Assembly: GCF_041904905.1 (NCBI RefSeq)
Contig: NZ_JAYRMI010000111.1
Span: forward strand, 1-8,585
Origin: Zoogloea sp041904905
Lineage (GTDB): Bacteria > Pseudomonadota > Gammaproteobacteria > Burkholderiales > Rhodocyclaceae
DNA length: 8,585 nucleotides
Direction: 5' to 3'
Under the pieces are notes generated by a model. That model was given only the letters and a program-made list of their open reading frames with translations, searched no databases and had not been told where the DNA came from. A program made the position numbers and the translations under genes. Positions 1 to 6,927 of this stretch are shown here, piece by piece. Numbering within the stretch: the stretch's first letter is position 1; each line of letters begins with the position of its first letter.

Positions 1-1705
1 CATCCACCCGCCCGGCCGCCAGCGCATCCAGCGCGCTGGAACAGGCGCCGACGATGCTGGCGTCGATGCCGCCCAGGGCCAGCGCGCCGGCCCAGCGGGC
101 GCCGCGCTCCACGTCGGCGCAGATCACCGTCACCCGCCGCCCGCGCAGCCCGGCCACCCAGCCCGGCAGGCGCCGCACCGCGTCGATGGGCAGCAGCGGC
201 AGGGCCAGTTCGAAGGTGGAGCCGACGCCCACCTCGCTGCGCACGCTCACCTCGCCGCCCATCAGCCCCACCAGGTCGTGGACGATGGCCAGCCCGAGCC
301 CCGACCCGCCGTAGCGCCGGCTGGTGGAGTTGTCGGCCTGCCGGAAGGGGTCGAAGATCCGCCCGATGGCCTCGGCGTCGATGCCGATGCCGCTGTCGCG
401 CACCGCCAGCCGCACGCAGGGCAAGGGCTCGCCGGAGACGAGCGCGCACTGGATGCGCACCTCGCCGCGCTCGGTGAACTTGACGGCGTTGCTGATGAGG
501 TTGTTGAGGATCTGGCGCATCCGGTGCGGGTCGCCGCGGAACAGGTCGGGCAGCGCCGGCGCGATGTCGAGGCACAGCTCGAAGCCCTTCTTGCGGGCCG
601 CCGGCGCGAACACCGCCGCGGTCTGCTCGATGGTCTCGCGCAGGTTGAAGGGCACCGCTTCGAGCTGCAGGCTGCCAGCCTCCATCCGCGAGAAATCGAG
701 GATGTCGTTGAGCAGGTGGAGCAGCGCCGTGGCCGACGAGCGTTGGTTGGCCAGCAGCTCCCGCTGGCGGGCGTCCAGCGCGCTGGCGTCGAGCAGCTCG
801 GCGATGCCGATGATGCCGTTCATCGGGGTACGGATCTCGTGGCTCATGTTGGCCAGGAACTGGCTCTTGGCCCGGTTGGCGCTCTCGGCCGCGTCCTTGG
901 CCAGGCGCAGCTCGGCGGTGCGGGTCTCGACGGTCTCCTCGAGCTGGGCCCGGTGGGCGGCCAGGGCCCGGTCGCGGGCGGCCAGCTCGCCCAGCATGGT
1001 GTTGAAGGCGTCGGCCAGCTGGCCGATCTCGTCGCCGGTGCTGCGGGTGGCGCGCAAGGCAAAGTCGCGGGATTCGGACACCTGCCGGGCGGTGTCGGTG
1101 AGGGCCGTGATGGCGCCGCTCATGGACCGCTGGAGCCGCATCGCCACCCCGGTGGCGAGCAGGAAAGCCAGGCCCAGGGCCACCCCGAACAGCAGGAACT
1201 GCAGCGCGACCGTCCCCCACAGGTTGTCGAGCCGGCTGACCACCGCCAGCGAGCCGATCAGCTCGCCGCCGCTGAACATCGGCACCATCACCGACAGGCT
1301 GGTCCAGTCGAAGTGGGTGGCGAAGCGGTCGGTGAGGCGGGTCGCGGGCGGCGGCAGGGGCGCGTGCCAGCCCTTGGCCACGTAGCTGTGGGTGAAGCCG
1401 CCGTCCTTCTGGACGAGATGGGCGGCCACGATGTCGGGATCGCTTTCGAGGGCCCGGAAGAGGTGGTCGGCGCCGCTGGCGTCCTGGAATTCGAGCACCG
1501 CCGAGGCGTTGAAGGCCACCACGTCGGCCACCGCCCGCAGCTTGGCCACCCGGGCCGCGTAGTTCTCCCGCAGCTCGCCGACGCCGACGATCACGAACAC
1601 GAAGGCCAGCCCCACCGCCACCGCGATGGCCACGATCAGCGCCAGCTTGCGGCGGATCGGGAGCGCGGCGATGCGGGCGTCCAGGGCGGGGCCGAGGCGG
1701 CTCAT
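1..1705 (-). CDS. Sensor (probably hybrid) histidine kinase with YfiN-like CHASE8-HAMP input, 3' end outside window
   Basis: Inner-membrane sensor kinase; about 568 residues are visible and the C-terminus lies beyond the left edge. In order: TM1 about residues 19-42; a periplasmic CHASE8-like domain (about 45-165, with 'VVAFNASAVLEF' and 'LESDPDIVAAHL'); TM2 about 166-188; a HAMP domain (about 190-243, ending 'DEIGQLADAFNTMLGEL'); a short coiled coil; HisKA with phospho-acceptor H289 in 'ANMSHEIRTPMNG'; and HATPase_c with the N-box 'NNLISNAVKFTERG', G1 'DSGIGID' and G2 'GGSGLGLAI'. After the ATPase, 'LRGRRVTVICADVERGARW' begins what looks like a receiver domain without the usual acidic pair. 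The ATG overlaps the yfiR stop as ATGA and has GGAGG at 1712-1716, 6 nt upstream, so the two are probably translationally coupled. The input half resembles the diguanylate cyclase YfiN, suggesting regulation by the neighbouring YfiR-type protein (inference). The kinase call is secure; the ligand is unknown. Confidence 0.93.
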   Translation of the reverse strand, partial: MSRLGPALDARIAALPIRRKLALIVAIAVAVGLAFVFVIVGVGELRENYAARVAKLRAVADVVAFNASAVLEFQDASGADHLFRALESDPDIVAAHLVQKDGGFTHSYVAKGWHAPLPPPATRLTDRFATHFDWTSLSVMVPMFSGGELIGSLAVVSRLDNLWGTVALQFLLFGVALGLAFLLATGVAMRLQRSMSGAITALTDTARQVSESRDFALRATRSTGDEIGQLADAFNTMLGELAARDRALAAHRAQLEETVETRTAELRLAKDAAESANRAKSQFLANMSHEIRTPMNGIIGIAELLDASALDARQRELLANQRSSATALLHLLNDILDFSRMEAGSLQLEAVPFNLRETIEQTAAVFAPAARKKGFELCLDIAPALPDLFRGDPHRMRQILNNLISNAVKFTERGEVRIQCALVSGEPLPCVRLAVRDSGIGIDAEAIGRIFDPFRQADNSTSRRYGGSGLGLAIVHDLVGLMGGEVSVRSEVGVGSTFELALPLLPIDAVRRLPGWVAGLRGRRVTVICADVERGARWAGALALGGIDASIVGACSSALDALAAGRVD

Positions 1706-2307
1706 CGATGGCCTCCCACCACATCCCGGGCGAGGCGCAGCATCTGCGGGCTGACCTTCAGCCCGGCCCGCTGGAGCGCCCCCAGATTGACGTCGAACAC
1801 CAGCCGGTTATCCACCCGCACCAGGGCCACGCCGCCGCCCTGCTCCACGAAACGGGCGTTCTCGCCCACGGTGAGCACGGGCTGCCGGCCCAGGTTGCGG
1901 ATCGCGCCGGCGAAGCGCTCCTCGTCGCCTTCCGGAACGAACACCTCCTGGCAGTCGGCCAGCTGATCGGGCTGGTTCACCCGGCGGATGCGGATCTCCC
2001 GCCCCAGGATCGCCCGCCCCTCGTAGGTGGCCAGCGGCGCGGCGAGGGTGTCGCGGCCGAGCACGCAGATGGTGGCCCCCGCGTTGGCGGCGGGCCATTC
2101 GACGTACTTCAGGAAATTGACCAGATAGGCGGCCCGGAGCTGGGCCTCGGATGCGGTTTCGGCCCACACCGCCCCGGGCACGAGGGCCGCCGCCAGCGGC
2201 AGGCAGGCCAGCGCGAGCCGGCACAGACGCGAGACCCGGCGGGTCGATACGGAGAAGAGGCTGGCCCCCACCGCAACGACACCCGGGCGGATGAGCCCCG
2301 GCGTCAT
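1702..2307 (-). CDS. YfiR-family (DUF4154) periplasmic protein
   Basis: A 201-residue exported protein of the YfiR/DUF4154 family. The hydrophobic segment 'LALACLPLAAALVPGAVWA' (about 31-49) looks like a signal peptide cleaved before ETASEAQ. The mature part carries the family signatures 'AAYLVNFLKYVEWP' (about 59-72), 'PVLTVGENARFVEQGGGVAL' and the C-terminal 'DVNLGALQRAGLKVSPQMLRLAR'. C81 and C119 are the only cysteines in the mature domain. Their spacing resembles the C71-C110 disulfide of Pseudomonas YfiR; the second YfiR disulfide has no counterpart. In Pseudomonas, YfiR is a periplasmic inhibitor of the membrane cyclase YfiN. Here the partner encoded immediately downstream is a histidine kinase with a YfiN-like input half. 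The ATG at 2307 is the farthest upstream possible start (an in-frame stop lies just before it), but it has no clear Shine-Dalgarno and gives a long n-region, so a downstream non-ATG start is possible. Confidence 0.88.
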   Translation of the reverse strand: MTPGLIRPGVVAVGASLFSVSTRRVSRLCRLALACLPLAAALVPGAVWAETASEAQLRAAYLVNFLKYVEWPAANAGATICVLGRDTLAAPLATYEGRAILGREIRIRRVNQPDQLADCQEVFVPEGDEERFAGAIRNLGRQPVLTVGENARFVEQGGGVALVRVDNRLVFDVNLGALQRAGLKVSPQMLRLARDVVGGHR

Positions 2308-2349
2308 CGGTCAGGCCGAACAGGTCGCACAGATCATGACGGATTTAAC

Positions 2350-2382
2350 GGCCGGGCGGGCTCATTCTTGACCCGTCCGGCC
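2350..2382 (-). terminator. Strong hairpin between glycerate kinase and yfiR, possible terminator
   Basis: GGCCGGGCGGG at 2350-2360 pairs with CCCGTCCGGCC at 2372-2382 across an 11-nt loop. On the minus-strand transcript this is a stem of 10 GC pairs interrupted by one A-C mismatch, 12 nt past the glycerate kinase stop. Only a weak U-containing stretch (GTTAAAT) follows, so it may be a poor intrinsic terminator, an attenuator or an RNA-stability element separating nudC-gckA from yfiR-kinase. Confidence 0.45.
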
Positions 2383-2394
2383 CTCCGTCGACGC

Positions 2395-3675
2395 TCACCC
2401 CTTGCCGGGCACGCCCACCAGCACCGCGCGGAAATCGTTGACGTTGGTGAGGGTGGGCCCGGTGACGAGGGTGTCGCCCAGGGCGCCGAAGAAGCCGTGG
2501 CCGTCGTTGGCCTCGAGGCTGTCGCGGGGGCGGATGCCCTGGGCCCAGGCCCGGGCCAGCGTGTCGGGGGCGACGAAGGCCCCGGCGACTTCCTCCATGC
2601 CGTCCACCCCGTCGGTGTCACCGGCCATCGCGTGGATATCCGGGGCGCCGTCGAGGGCCAGGGCGAGGGCCAGCAGGAACTCGACGTTGCGCCCGCCGCA
2701 CCCCTTGCCGCGCACGGTGACGGTGGTCTCACCGCCCGACAGCAGCACGCAGGGCGCACCGGCAGGCTGGCCGTGGCGCTGCACCTGCAGGGCGATGGCG
2801 GCCATCACCTTGGCCACGTCGCGGGCCTCGCCCTCGATGCTGTCGCCCAGGATCACCGGCACGATGCCGGCGGCGCGGGCTACCTCGGCCGCGGCTTCGA
2901 GCGCCATCTGGGGCGTGGCGATGAGGTGGGTCTCGACCTTGGCCAGGCGCGGGTCGTCGGGCTTGATCGTCTCGCCCTCGCCGGTCTCGAGCAGCCAGCG
3001 GGCGCCCTTGGGCAGGTCGATGCCGTAGCGGTTGACGATCTCGAGGGCGTCGGCGCAGGTGGTCGGGTCGCCCACCGTGGGGCCGGAGGCGATGTTCATG
3101 GGATCGTCGCCGGGCACGTCGGAGATCATCAGGTTCACGATCCGCGCCGGGTGGAAGGCCGCCGCCAGCCGGCCACCCTTGACCGCCGAGAGGTGACGGC
3201 GCACGCAGTTGATCTCGGAGATGGTCGCGCCGCTGTTGAGCAGCGCCCGGGAGATGGCCTGCTTGTCGTGCAGGGTCATGTTGTCGCCAGGCAGCGGCAG
3301 CAGGGCCGAGCCGCCGCCGGAGAGCAGGCAGATCACCAGATCGTTGGCGGTCATCTGGCGACCCATGTCGAGCATCCGCCCGGCCGCGGCGCGCCCGGCG
3401 CCATCGGGCACCGGATGGGCGGCCTGCACGATGCGGATGTGCTCGCAGGGCACGGCGTGGCCGTAGCGGGTGACCACCAGGCCGGACAGCTCGCCCCGCC
3501 AGCGGCGTTCGAGCACCCGCGCCATCTCGGCGGAGGCCTTGCCGGCGCCGATCACGATGGTGCGCCCCTTGGTGGGGGGCTTGGGGAGGAAGGGGGGCAG
3601 GCAGTGCTCGGGCTGGGCGGCCTTCACGGCTGCCTTGAACATCCGCGTGAGCAGATCGCGGGGGGTAATCGACAT
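2395..3675 (-). CDS. gckA: Glycerate 2-kinase, MOFRL family (often annotated hydroxypyruvate reductase TtuD)
   Basis: A 426-residue cytoplasmic enzyme of the DUF4147/MOFRL family, of full family length. Members phosphorylate D-glycerate to 2-phosphoglycerate with ATP, feeding glycolate, tartrate or serine-cycle carbon into lower glycolysis. Visible motifs: 'GAGKAS' at 43-48 (family-conserved Lys at 46), 'LLSGGGSALLPLP' 118-129, 'RRHLSAVKGGRLA' 159-171, 'SDVPGDDP' 185-192, 'IASGPT' 195-200, then the MOFRL half with 'LSGGETTV' 312-319, 'GRN' 328-330, 'GDTDGVDG' 352-359 and 'TGPTLTNVNDF' 405-415. The start MSITPRDLL is chosen because GGAGG sits 7 nt upstream and the family begins here; the open frame extends to 3903 but that part overlaps nudC and is unlike the family. 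It follows nudC by 20 bp, so the two are probably co-transcribed. Homologues are historically called ttuD (hydroxypyruvate reductase), but no NAD(P)-binding Rossmann dehydrogenase motif is evident. Confidence 0.92.
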   Translation of the reverse strand: MSITPRDLLTRMFKAAVKAAQPEHCLPPFLPKPPTKGRTIVIGAGKASAEMARVLERRWRGELSGLVVTRYGHAVPCEHIRIVQAAHPVPDGAGRAAAGRMLDMGRQMTANDLVICLLSGGGSALLPLPGDNMTLHDKQAISRALLNSGATISEINCVRRHLSAVKGGRLAAAFHPARIVNLMISDVPGDDPMNIASGPTVGDPTTCADALEIVNRYGIDLPKGARWLLETGEGETIKPDDPRLAKVETHLIATPQMALEAAAEVARAAGIVPVILGDSIEGEARDVAKVMAAIALQVQRHGQPAGAPCVLLSGGETTVTVRGKGCGGRNVEFLLALALALDGAPDIHAMAGDTDGVDGMEEVAGAFVAPDTLARAWAQGIRPRDSLEANDGHGFFGALGDTLVTGPTLTNVNDFRAVLVGVPGKG

Positions 3676-3695
3676 CGGGGTGCCTCCGGGGCGGG

Positions 3696-4520
3696 TCAGT
3701 TGCCGTCCGGCCAAGAGCGGCCGTGACGTCGGCAGAAGTCCTGGATCAGCCAGAACGACAGGGTTGAACGGAATCGGAAGGTGTTGGGCAACCGGTCCAC
3801 ATGAAAGAAAGCGGCGTCCTCGATCTCGCGCGGATCGCAGACGATCTCGCCGCCGGCCCAGTCGGCCTGGAAACCGAGCATCAGCGAGTGAGGGAAGGGC
3901 CACGGCTGGCTGGCGAAGTAGCGCACGTCGCGGATCGACAGGGCGGTCTCCTCGAAGATCTCCCGGTGCACCGCCTGTTCGGCGCTCTCGCCGGCATCCA
4001 CGAAACCCGCCAGCACGCTGAAGACGCCCGGCGGGAAGTGGGGCGAACGACCCAGCAGGATTTCGTCACCCCGCTCGACCGCCATGATGACCACCGGCGA
4101 GACGCGGGGGAAGTGCTCGCGCCCGCAGGCGGGGTTGCTGCAGTGACGCACGATGGCACCGCCGCGGTGTTCGGTGGGCGCGCCGCAACTGCCGCAGAAA
4201 CGGTGGCTGCGATCCCATTCGAGCACCTCCAGCGCCCGCGACAGGGGCGTGCGCGCAGGCAGCGGCAGGCTGTCGTAGAGCCGCTTCGGGTCGCCGAAGA
4301 AGGCGCCGAAGGGCGCGCCGACGGGCAGCTCGACCGCAAAGCAGGGCATCCCGTCGAACTCGCCCACCTGCAGCACCGGCAGCGGATCGAGCCCGACGAG
4401 GGGGCACGGGCCGCAGGGCACCCCCCCGGTCTCGTCGAGCAGAACCTCCCGGCCGCGGCGGACGAACCACCAGCCGCGGGCATCGGCGAGGTGGCGGGTG
4501 TCGGATAAGGGGGCGTTCAT
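3696..4520 (-). CDS. nudC: NADH pyrophosphatase / NAD-capped RNA hydrolase NudC
   Basis: A 274-residue Nudix hydrolase that splits NAD(H) into NMN(H) and AMP and, in characterised homologues, removes the NAD cap from RNA 5' ends. Domains: an N-terminal NudC-like region (about 15-100); a zinc ribbon with C109, C112, C127 and C132 (CxxC-x14-CxxxxC); then the catalytic domain with the Nudix box at about 172-194, 'GFVDAGE' followed by 'REIFEETAL'. The NudC hallmark 'SQPWPFPHS' lies at 204-212, just after the box, and separates this family from other Nudix enzymes. The glycine of the canonical EExG is alanine here (E190-E191-T-A); the metal-binding glutamates are intact. The start at 4520 lies at the edge of the divergent spacer and has only a weak AGAAG-like ribosome site. 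It is first in a probable operon with the glycerate kinase 20 bp downstream. Confidence 0.95.
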   Translation of the reverse strand: MNAPLSDTRHLADARGWWFVRRGREVLLDETGGVPCGPCPLVGLDPLPVLQVGEFDGMPCFAVELPVGAPFGAFFGDPKRLYDSLPLPARTPLSRALEVLEWDRSHRFCGSCGAPTEHRGGAIVRHCSNPACGREHFPRVSPVVIMAVERGDEILLGRSPHFPPGVFSVLAGFVDAGESAEQAVHREIFEETALSIRDVRYFASQPWPFPHSLMLGFQADWAGGEIVCDPREIEDAAFFHVDRLPNTFRFRSTLSFWLIQDFCRRHGRSWPDGN

Positions 4521-4556
4521 CGGCTAGTGCTTCTGCTGGATTCGGGGAATCTCGGG

Positions 4557-4562
4557 ATTGTA
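4557..4562 (-). promoter_or_regulatory. Possible -10 box for nudC
   Basis: On the minus strand this reads TACAAT, 5 of 6 matches to the sigma-70 -10 consensus, about 37 bp upstream of the nudC ATG. No good -35 is found at 16-18 bp spacing, so the promoter is tentative or activator-dependent. Confidence 0.3.
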
Positions 4563-4599
4563 GGCAAATCGGGCCCGGGCGGGAGCGCAGGCAGAATCC

Positions 4600-4613
4600 T
4601 TTGCGTACGCAAA
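4600..4613. promoter_or_regulatory. 14-bp perfect palindrome in the divergent nudC / chemoreceptor spacer
   Basis: TTTGCGTACGCAAA is an uninterrupted perfect palindrome lying about 80 bp upstream of the nudC start and about 46 bp upstream of the sigma-28 -35 element. Its symmetry and position fit an operator for a dimeric regulator. I do not recognise the cognate protein. Confidence 0.4.
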
Positions 4614-4658
4614 AGTACTCATTATGGATCAATTCGGGGCTTACCTTAGACATATTTC

Positions 4659-4685
4659 TAAAGACATAGGTGCGGGCGCCGCAAT
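4659..4685 (+). promoter_or_regulatory. Sigma-28 (FliA) flagellar/chemotaxis promoter for the chemoreceptor
   Basis: TAAAGACA at 4659-4666, exactly 11 bp, then GCCGCAAT at 4678-4685. The E. coli FliA consensus is TAAAGTTT-N11-GCCGATAA; the TAAAG and GCCG cores and the spacer length all match. The predicted transcript would start near 4692, leaving a leader of about 85 nt before the ATG at 4777. This also argues against any start upstream of 4692. A FliA promoter ahead of a chemoreceptor agrees with the known flagellar regulon. An inverted repeat TTAGA-N6-TCTAA (4646-4661) overlaps its upstream edge. Confidence 0.7.
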
Positions 4686-4776
4686 CGGACAACGTATTTC
4701 ACCGTTACGGCCACGCCAACGACCCTGCGCTCCGCTGCTGAGCGCCCGACCGCCGCCCCGGGGCGCACCCAACGCC

Positions 4777-6927
4777 ATGAGACAAAATCTGCCGGTCACG
4801 CAGACCGAAGTGCTGCTTCCGCCCGAGCGTCTGCTGGTCTCGCGGACCGACCTGAAGGGCGTCATCACGTACGCCAATCGGGCGTTCGTCGACATCAGCG
4901 GCTTCAGCCGGAGCGAGCTGCTGGGCCAGAACCATAACATCGTGCGCCACCCCGACATGCCGCCCCAGGCCTTCGAGGATCTGTGGCGCACCCTCAAGGC
5001 CGGCCGGCCGTGGCGGGGGGTCATCAAGAACCGGACCAAGGGGGGCGACTTCTACTGGGTGCTCGCCAACGTGATCCCGGTGACCAAGGACAACCGGGTG
5101 GTCGCCTACATGTCGGTGCGCACGCCGCCGACCCGCGCCCAGATCGCCGAGGCCGAGGCGCTCTACGCGCGCCTGCGCAAGGACAAGGCCGGCATGCCCC
5201 GGCCGCGACGCCACGGGCTGAGCGGGCTGGCGGCCCGCCTGGGCGCCTACGCCGGGCTCGCCGTGCTGATCGTCGCAGCCGCCGGCCTGATCGGCTACGG
5301 CTACATCCGCGACGGGCACACCCAGCTGACCGCCGCCTACGAACACCACGCCGAGCCGGCGCTGGCCGTCGAGCAGATCCTGGCGCTGATGGACGGCGCC
5401 TACAAGCACGTGGCCCTCGGGGTGCTGCACGACCCGGCGGGCGGCGCATCCGCCAGCCACGCCCACCCGCTCGACCGCCACCTCAATGCGGTGAAGGACA
5501 AGATCGCGCGCATCCGCGAGCTGCGGCAGGTGGTGCGGCAGCGCCCGGCCGACGCCGCCGAGCGGGCCCGGGTGGAGGCCTTCGTGGCCTCGGGCGACGC
5601 CTACATCGCCCAGGCGCTCCAGCCGGCCCTGGCCGCCCTGGAGGCGCAGCGCTACGCCGACGCCTCCGCGTTGATGGAGTCGACGCTCTACCCGCTCTAC
5701 GAAGAGGCCAAGGCCCGGGCGCGGGACGTGAACGCCGGCATCCTGCGCGAGAAGGCCGCCGCCCAGGCCCTCAGCCGGGACAGCGACGACACCGCCCGGA
5801 CGGTGTTCGTCGGGCTGGCCCTGGCCGGGTCGATCCTGCTGGCGCTGCTCGCCACGCTGCTGATCCGCTCGGTGGTGCGGCCGATGCAGCAGGTCATCCA
5901 CAACTTCCGGCGAATCTCGGAGGGCGTGCTCCTGGACGAGGTGGACATCCGCCGTCAGGACGACTTCGGCGAAATGTTCGCCTCCCTGGCGGTGATGCAG
6001 ACCAACCTCAAGGTGATGCTCGACAACATCCAGACCTCGGTGCGCAGCCTGCTCCAGAGCAGCGCCGACCTGGACGCCCAGATGTACCTGGTCACGATGC
6101 AGTCCGAGCGGCAGCAGCACGAGGTCGAGCGCGTCGCGGCCACCACCGAAGAGTTCAGCCAGGCGGTCAAGGAGGTGGCGCACAGCGCCCAGCAGACCGC
6201 CGAGCACGCCCGCACCTCGAAAGAGCTGGTGGGCGTCTGCAACGCCACCATCGGGCGCAGCATGGCCGCCAACGACGTGGTGGTGGCCACGGTCGACGAC
6301 TCGAGCCGGATCATCGGCGCCCTCAGCGACAGCATCCAGCGGGTGGGCGAGGTGACCACCGCCATCAAGGAGATCGCCGATCAGACCAACCTGCTGGCCC
6401 TCAACGCCGCCATCGAGGCCGCCCGCGCGGGCGAAGCCGGCCGCGGCTTCGCGGTGGTGGCCGACGAGGTGCGCAAGCTGTCCGAGAACACCGCCCGCAG
6501 CACCCGCGACATCAGCGCCCTGATCGGCAACATCCAGACCATCGCCGGCAGCGCCGTGCTCGCCATGCAGAAGGCGGTCTCGGAGGTGGACGTGGGCCTG
6601 GACGAAATGAAGAAGGGCGTGACCGACCTCGCCCACATCACCGTGGCCAGCGAAGCCGTCAATGACATGGCCCGCCACATCGCCGACGCTGCGCAGGAGC
6701 AGGCCACCTCCGGCGAATCGGTGGCCGCCAGCATGGAGGCCGTGGCCGGCATGGTCGAGCAGAACACCGACGTGGCCCGGCTGGCCATGGGGCTCTCGAA
6801 AGACCTGCTGAAGACCGCCGAGCGCCTCAAGAAGAGCCTCAACGCCTTCAGCCTCTACGAAGCGGCCCCGCCCCCCGAGCCGTCCGGCGGCCGGGCCACC
6901 CCCGGCACCGAGTTCATCGAGATGTAA
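4777..6927 (+). CDS. Aer-like methyl-accepting chemotaxis protein with N-terminal PAS (FAD) and a periplasmic domain
   Basis: A 716-residue chemoreceptor that should control CheA in response to redox/oxygen or energy state. Residues 1-125 form a cytoplasmic PAS domain very close to E. coli Aer: 'SRTDLKGVITYAN', 'NHNIVRHPDMP' and 'GGDFYWVLANVIPV', with N34, R57, H58, D60 and W70 at the same numbers as the FAD-binding residues of Aer. TM1 is about 156-177. Unlike Aer, about 164 residues then lie in the periplasm (178-341) before TM2 (about 342-363), followed by HAMP (about 364-416) and a signalling domain whose tip is 'IKEIADQTNLLALNAAIEAARAGEAGRGFAVVADEVRKL' (split here: about 530-550 and 551-568). 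The tail is Pro-rich and ends EFIEM, without a clear W-x-x-W/F CheR-tethering motif. The start at 4777 is chosen because homologues begin MR.N.PVT and the sigma-28 promoter overlaps the upstream open frame; no Shine-Dalgarno is evident. Confidence 0.92.
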   Translation: MRQNLPVTQTEVLLPPERLLVSRTDLKGVITYANRAFVDISGFSRSELLGQNHNIVRHPDMPPQAFEDLWRTLKAGRPWRGVIKNRTKGGDFYWVLANVIPVTKDNRVVAYMSVRTPPTRAQIAEAEALYARLRKDKAGMPRPRRHGLSGLAARLGAYAGLAVLIVAAAGLIGYGYIRDGHTQLTAAYEHHAEPALAVEQILALMDGAYKHVALGVLHDPAGGASASHAHPLDRHLNAVKDKIARIRELRQVVRQRPADAAERARVEAFVASGDAYIAQALQPALAALEAQRYADASALMESTLYPLYEEAKARARDVNAGILREKAAAQALSRDSDDTARTVFVGLALAGSILLALLATLLIRSVVRPMQQVIHNFRRISEGVLLDEVDIRRQDDFGEMFASLAVMQTNLKVMLDNIQTSVRSLLQSSADLDAQMYLVTMQSERQQHEVERVAATTEEFSQAVKEVAHSAQQTAEHARTSKELVGVCNATIGRSMAANDVVVATVDDSSRIIGALSDSIQRVGEVTTAIKEIADQTNLLALNAAIEAARAGEAGRGFAVVADEVRKLSENTARSTRDISALIGNIQTIAGSAVLAMQKAVSEVDVGLDEMKKGVTDLAHITVASEAVNDMARHIADAAQEQATSGESVAASMEAVAGMVEQNTDVARLAMGLSKDLLKTAERLKKSLNAFSLYEAAPPPEPSGGRATPGTEFIEM

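Noticed and set aside
278..1966. Long open frame on the plus strand opposite the histidine kinase and yfiR
   Set aside because: Its translation is low-complexity Gly/Ala/His/Arg-rich and matches no family, while the minus strand carries clear kinase motifs. This is the usual shadow of high-GC coding DNA.
2395..3675. Hydroxypyruvate reductase (dehydrogenase) activity for the MOFRL protein
   Set aside because: The motifs are those of the DUF4147/MOFRL kinase family; no dinucleotide-binding GxGxxG dehydrogenase signature is seen, and the reductase name in this family is historical.
1708..3726. 672-codon open frame on the plus strand opposite yfiR and the glycerate kinase
   Set aside because: It has the composition of an antisense shadow (HRAGG-rich) with no domain, and the minus strand encodes two recognisable proteins over the same bases.
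3676..3903. N-terminal extension of the glycerate kinase to an ATG at 3903
   Set aside because: It would lie inside nudC, is Arg/Pro-rich without family similarity, and a good GGAGG precedes the ATG at 3675.
4624..4776. Start of the chemoreceptor at the ATG at 4624
   Set aside because: The 51 extra residues have no counterpart in Aer-like proteins, the sigma-28 promoter lies within them, and the conserved MR.N.PVT start is at 4777.
4705..6678. 657-codon open frame on the minus strand opposite the chemoreceptor
   Set aside because: It is antisense to a fully conserved receptor and lacks any motif; its length is due to high GC content.
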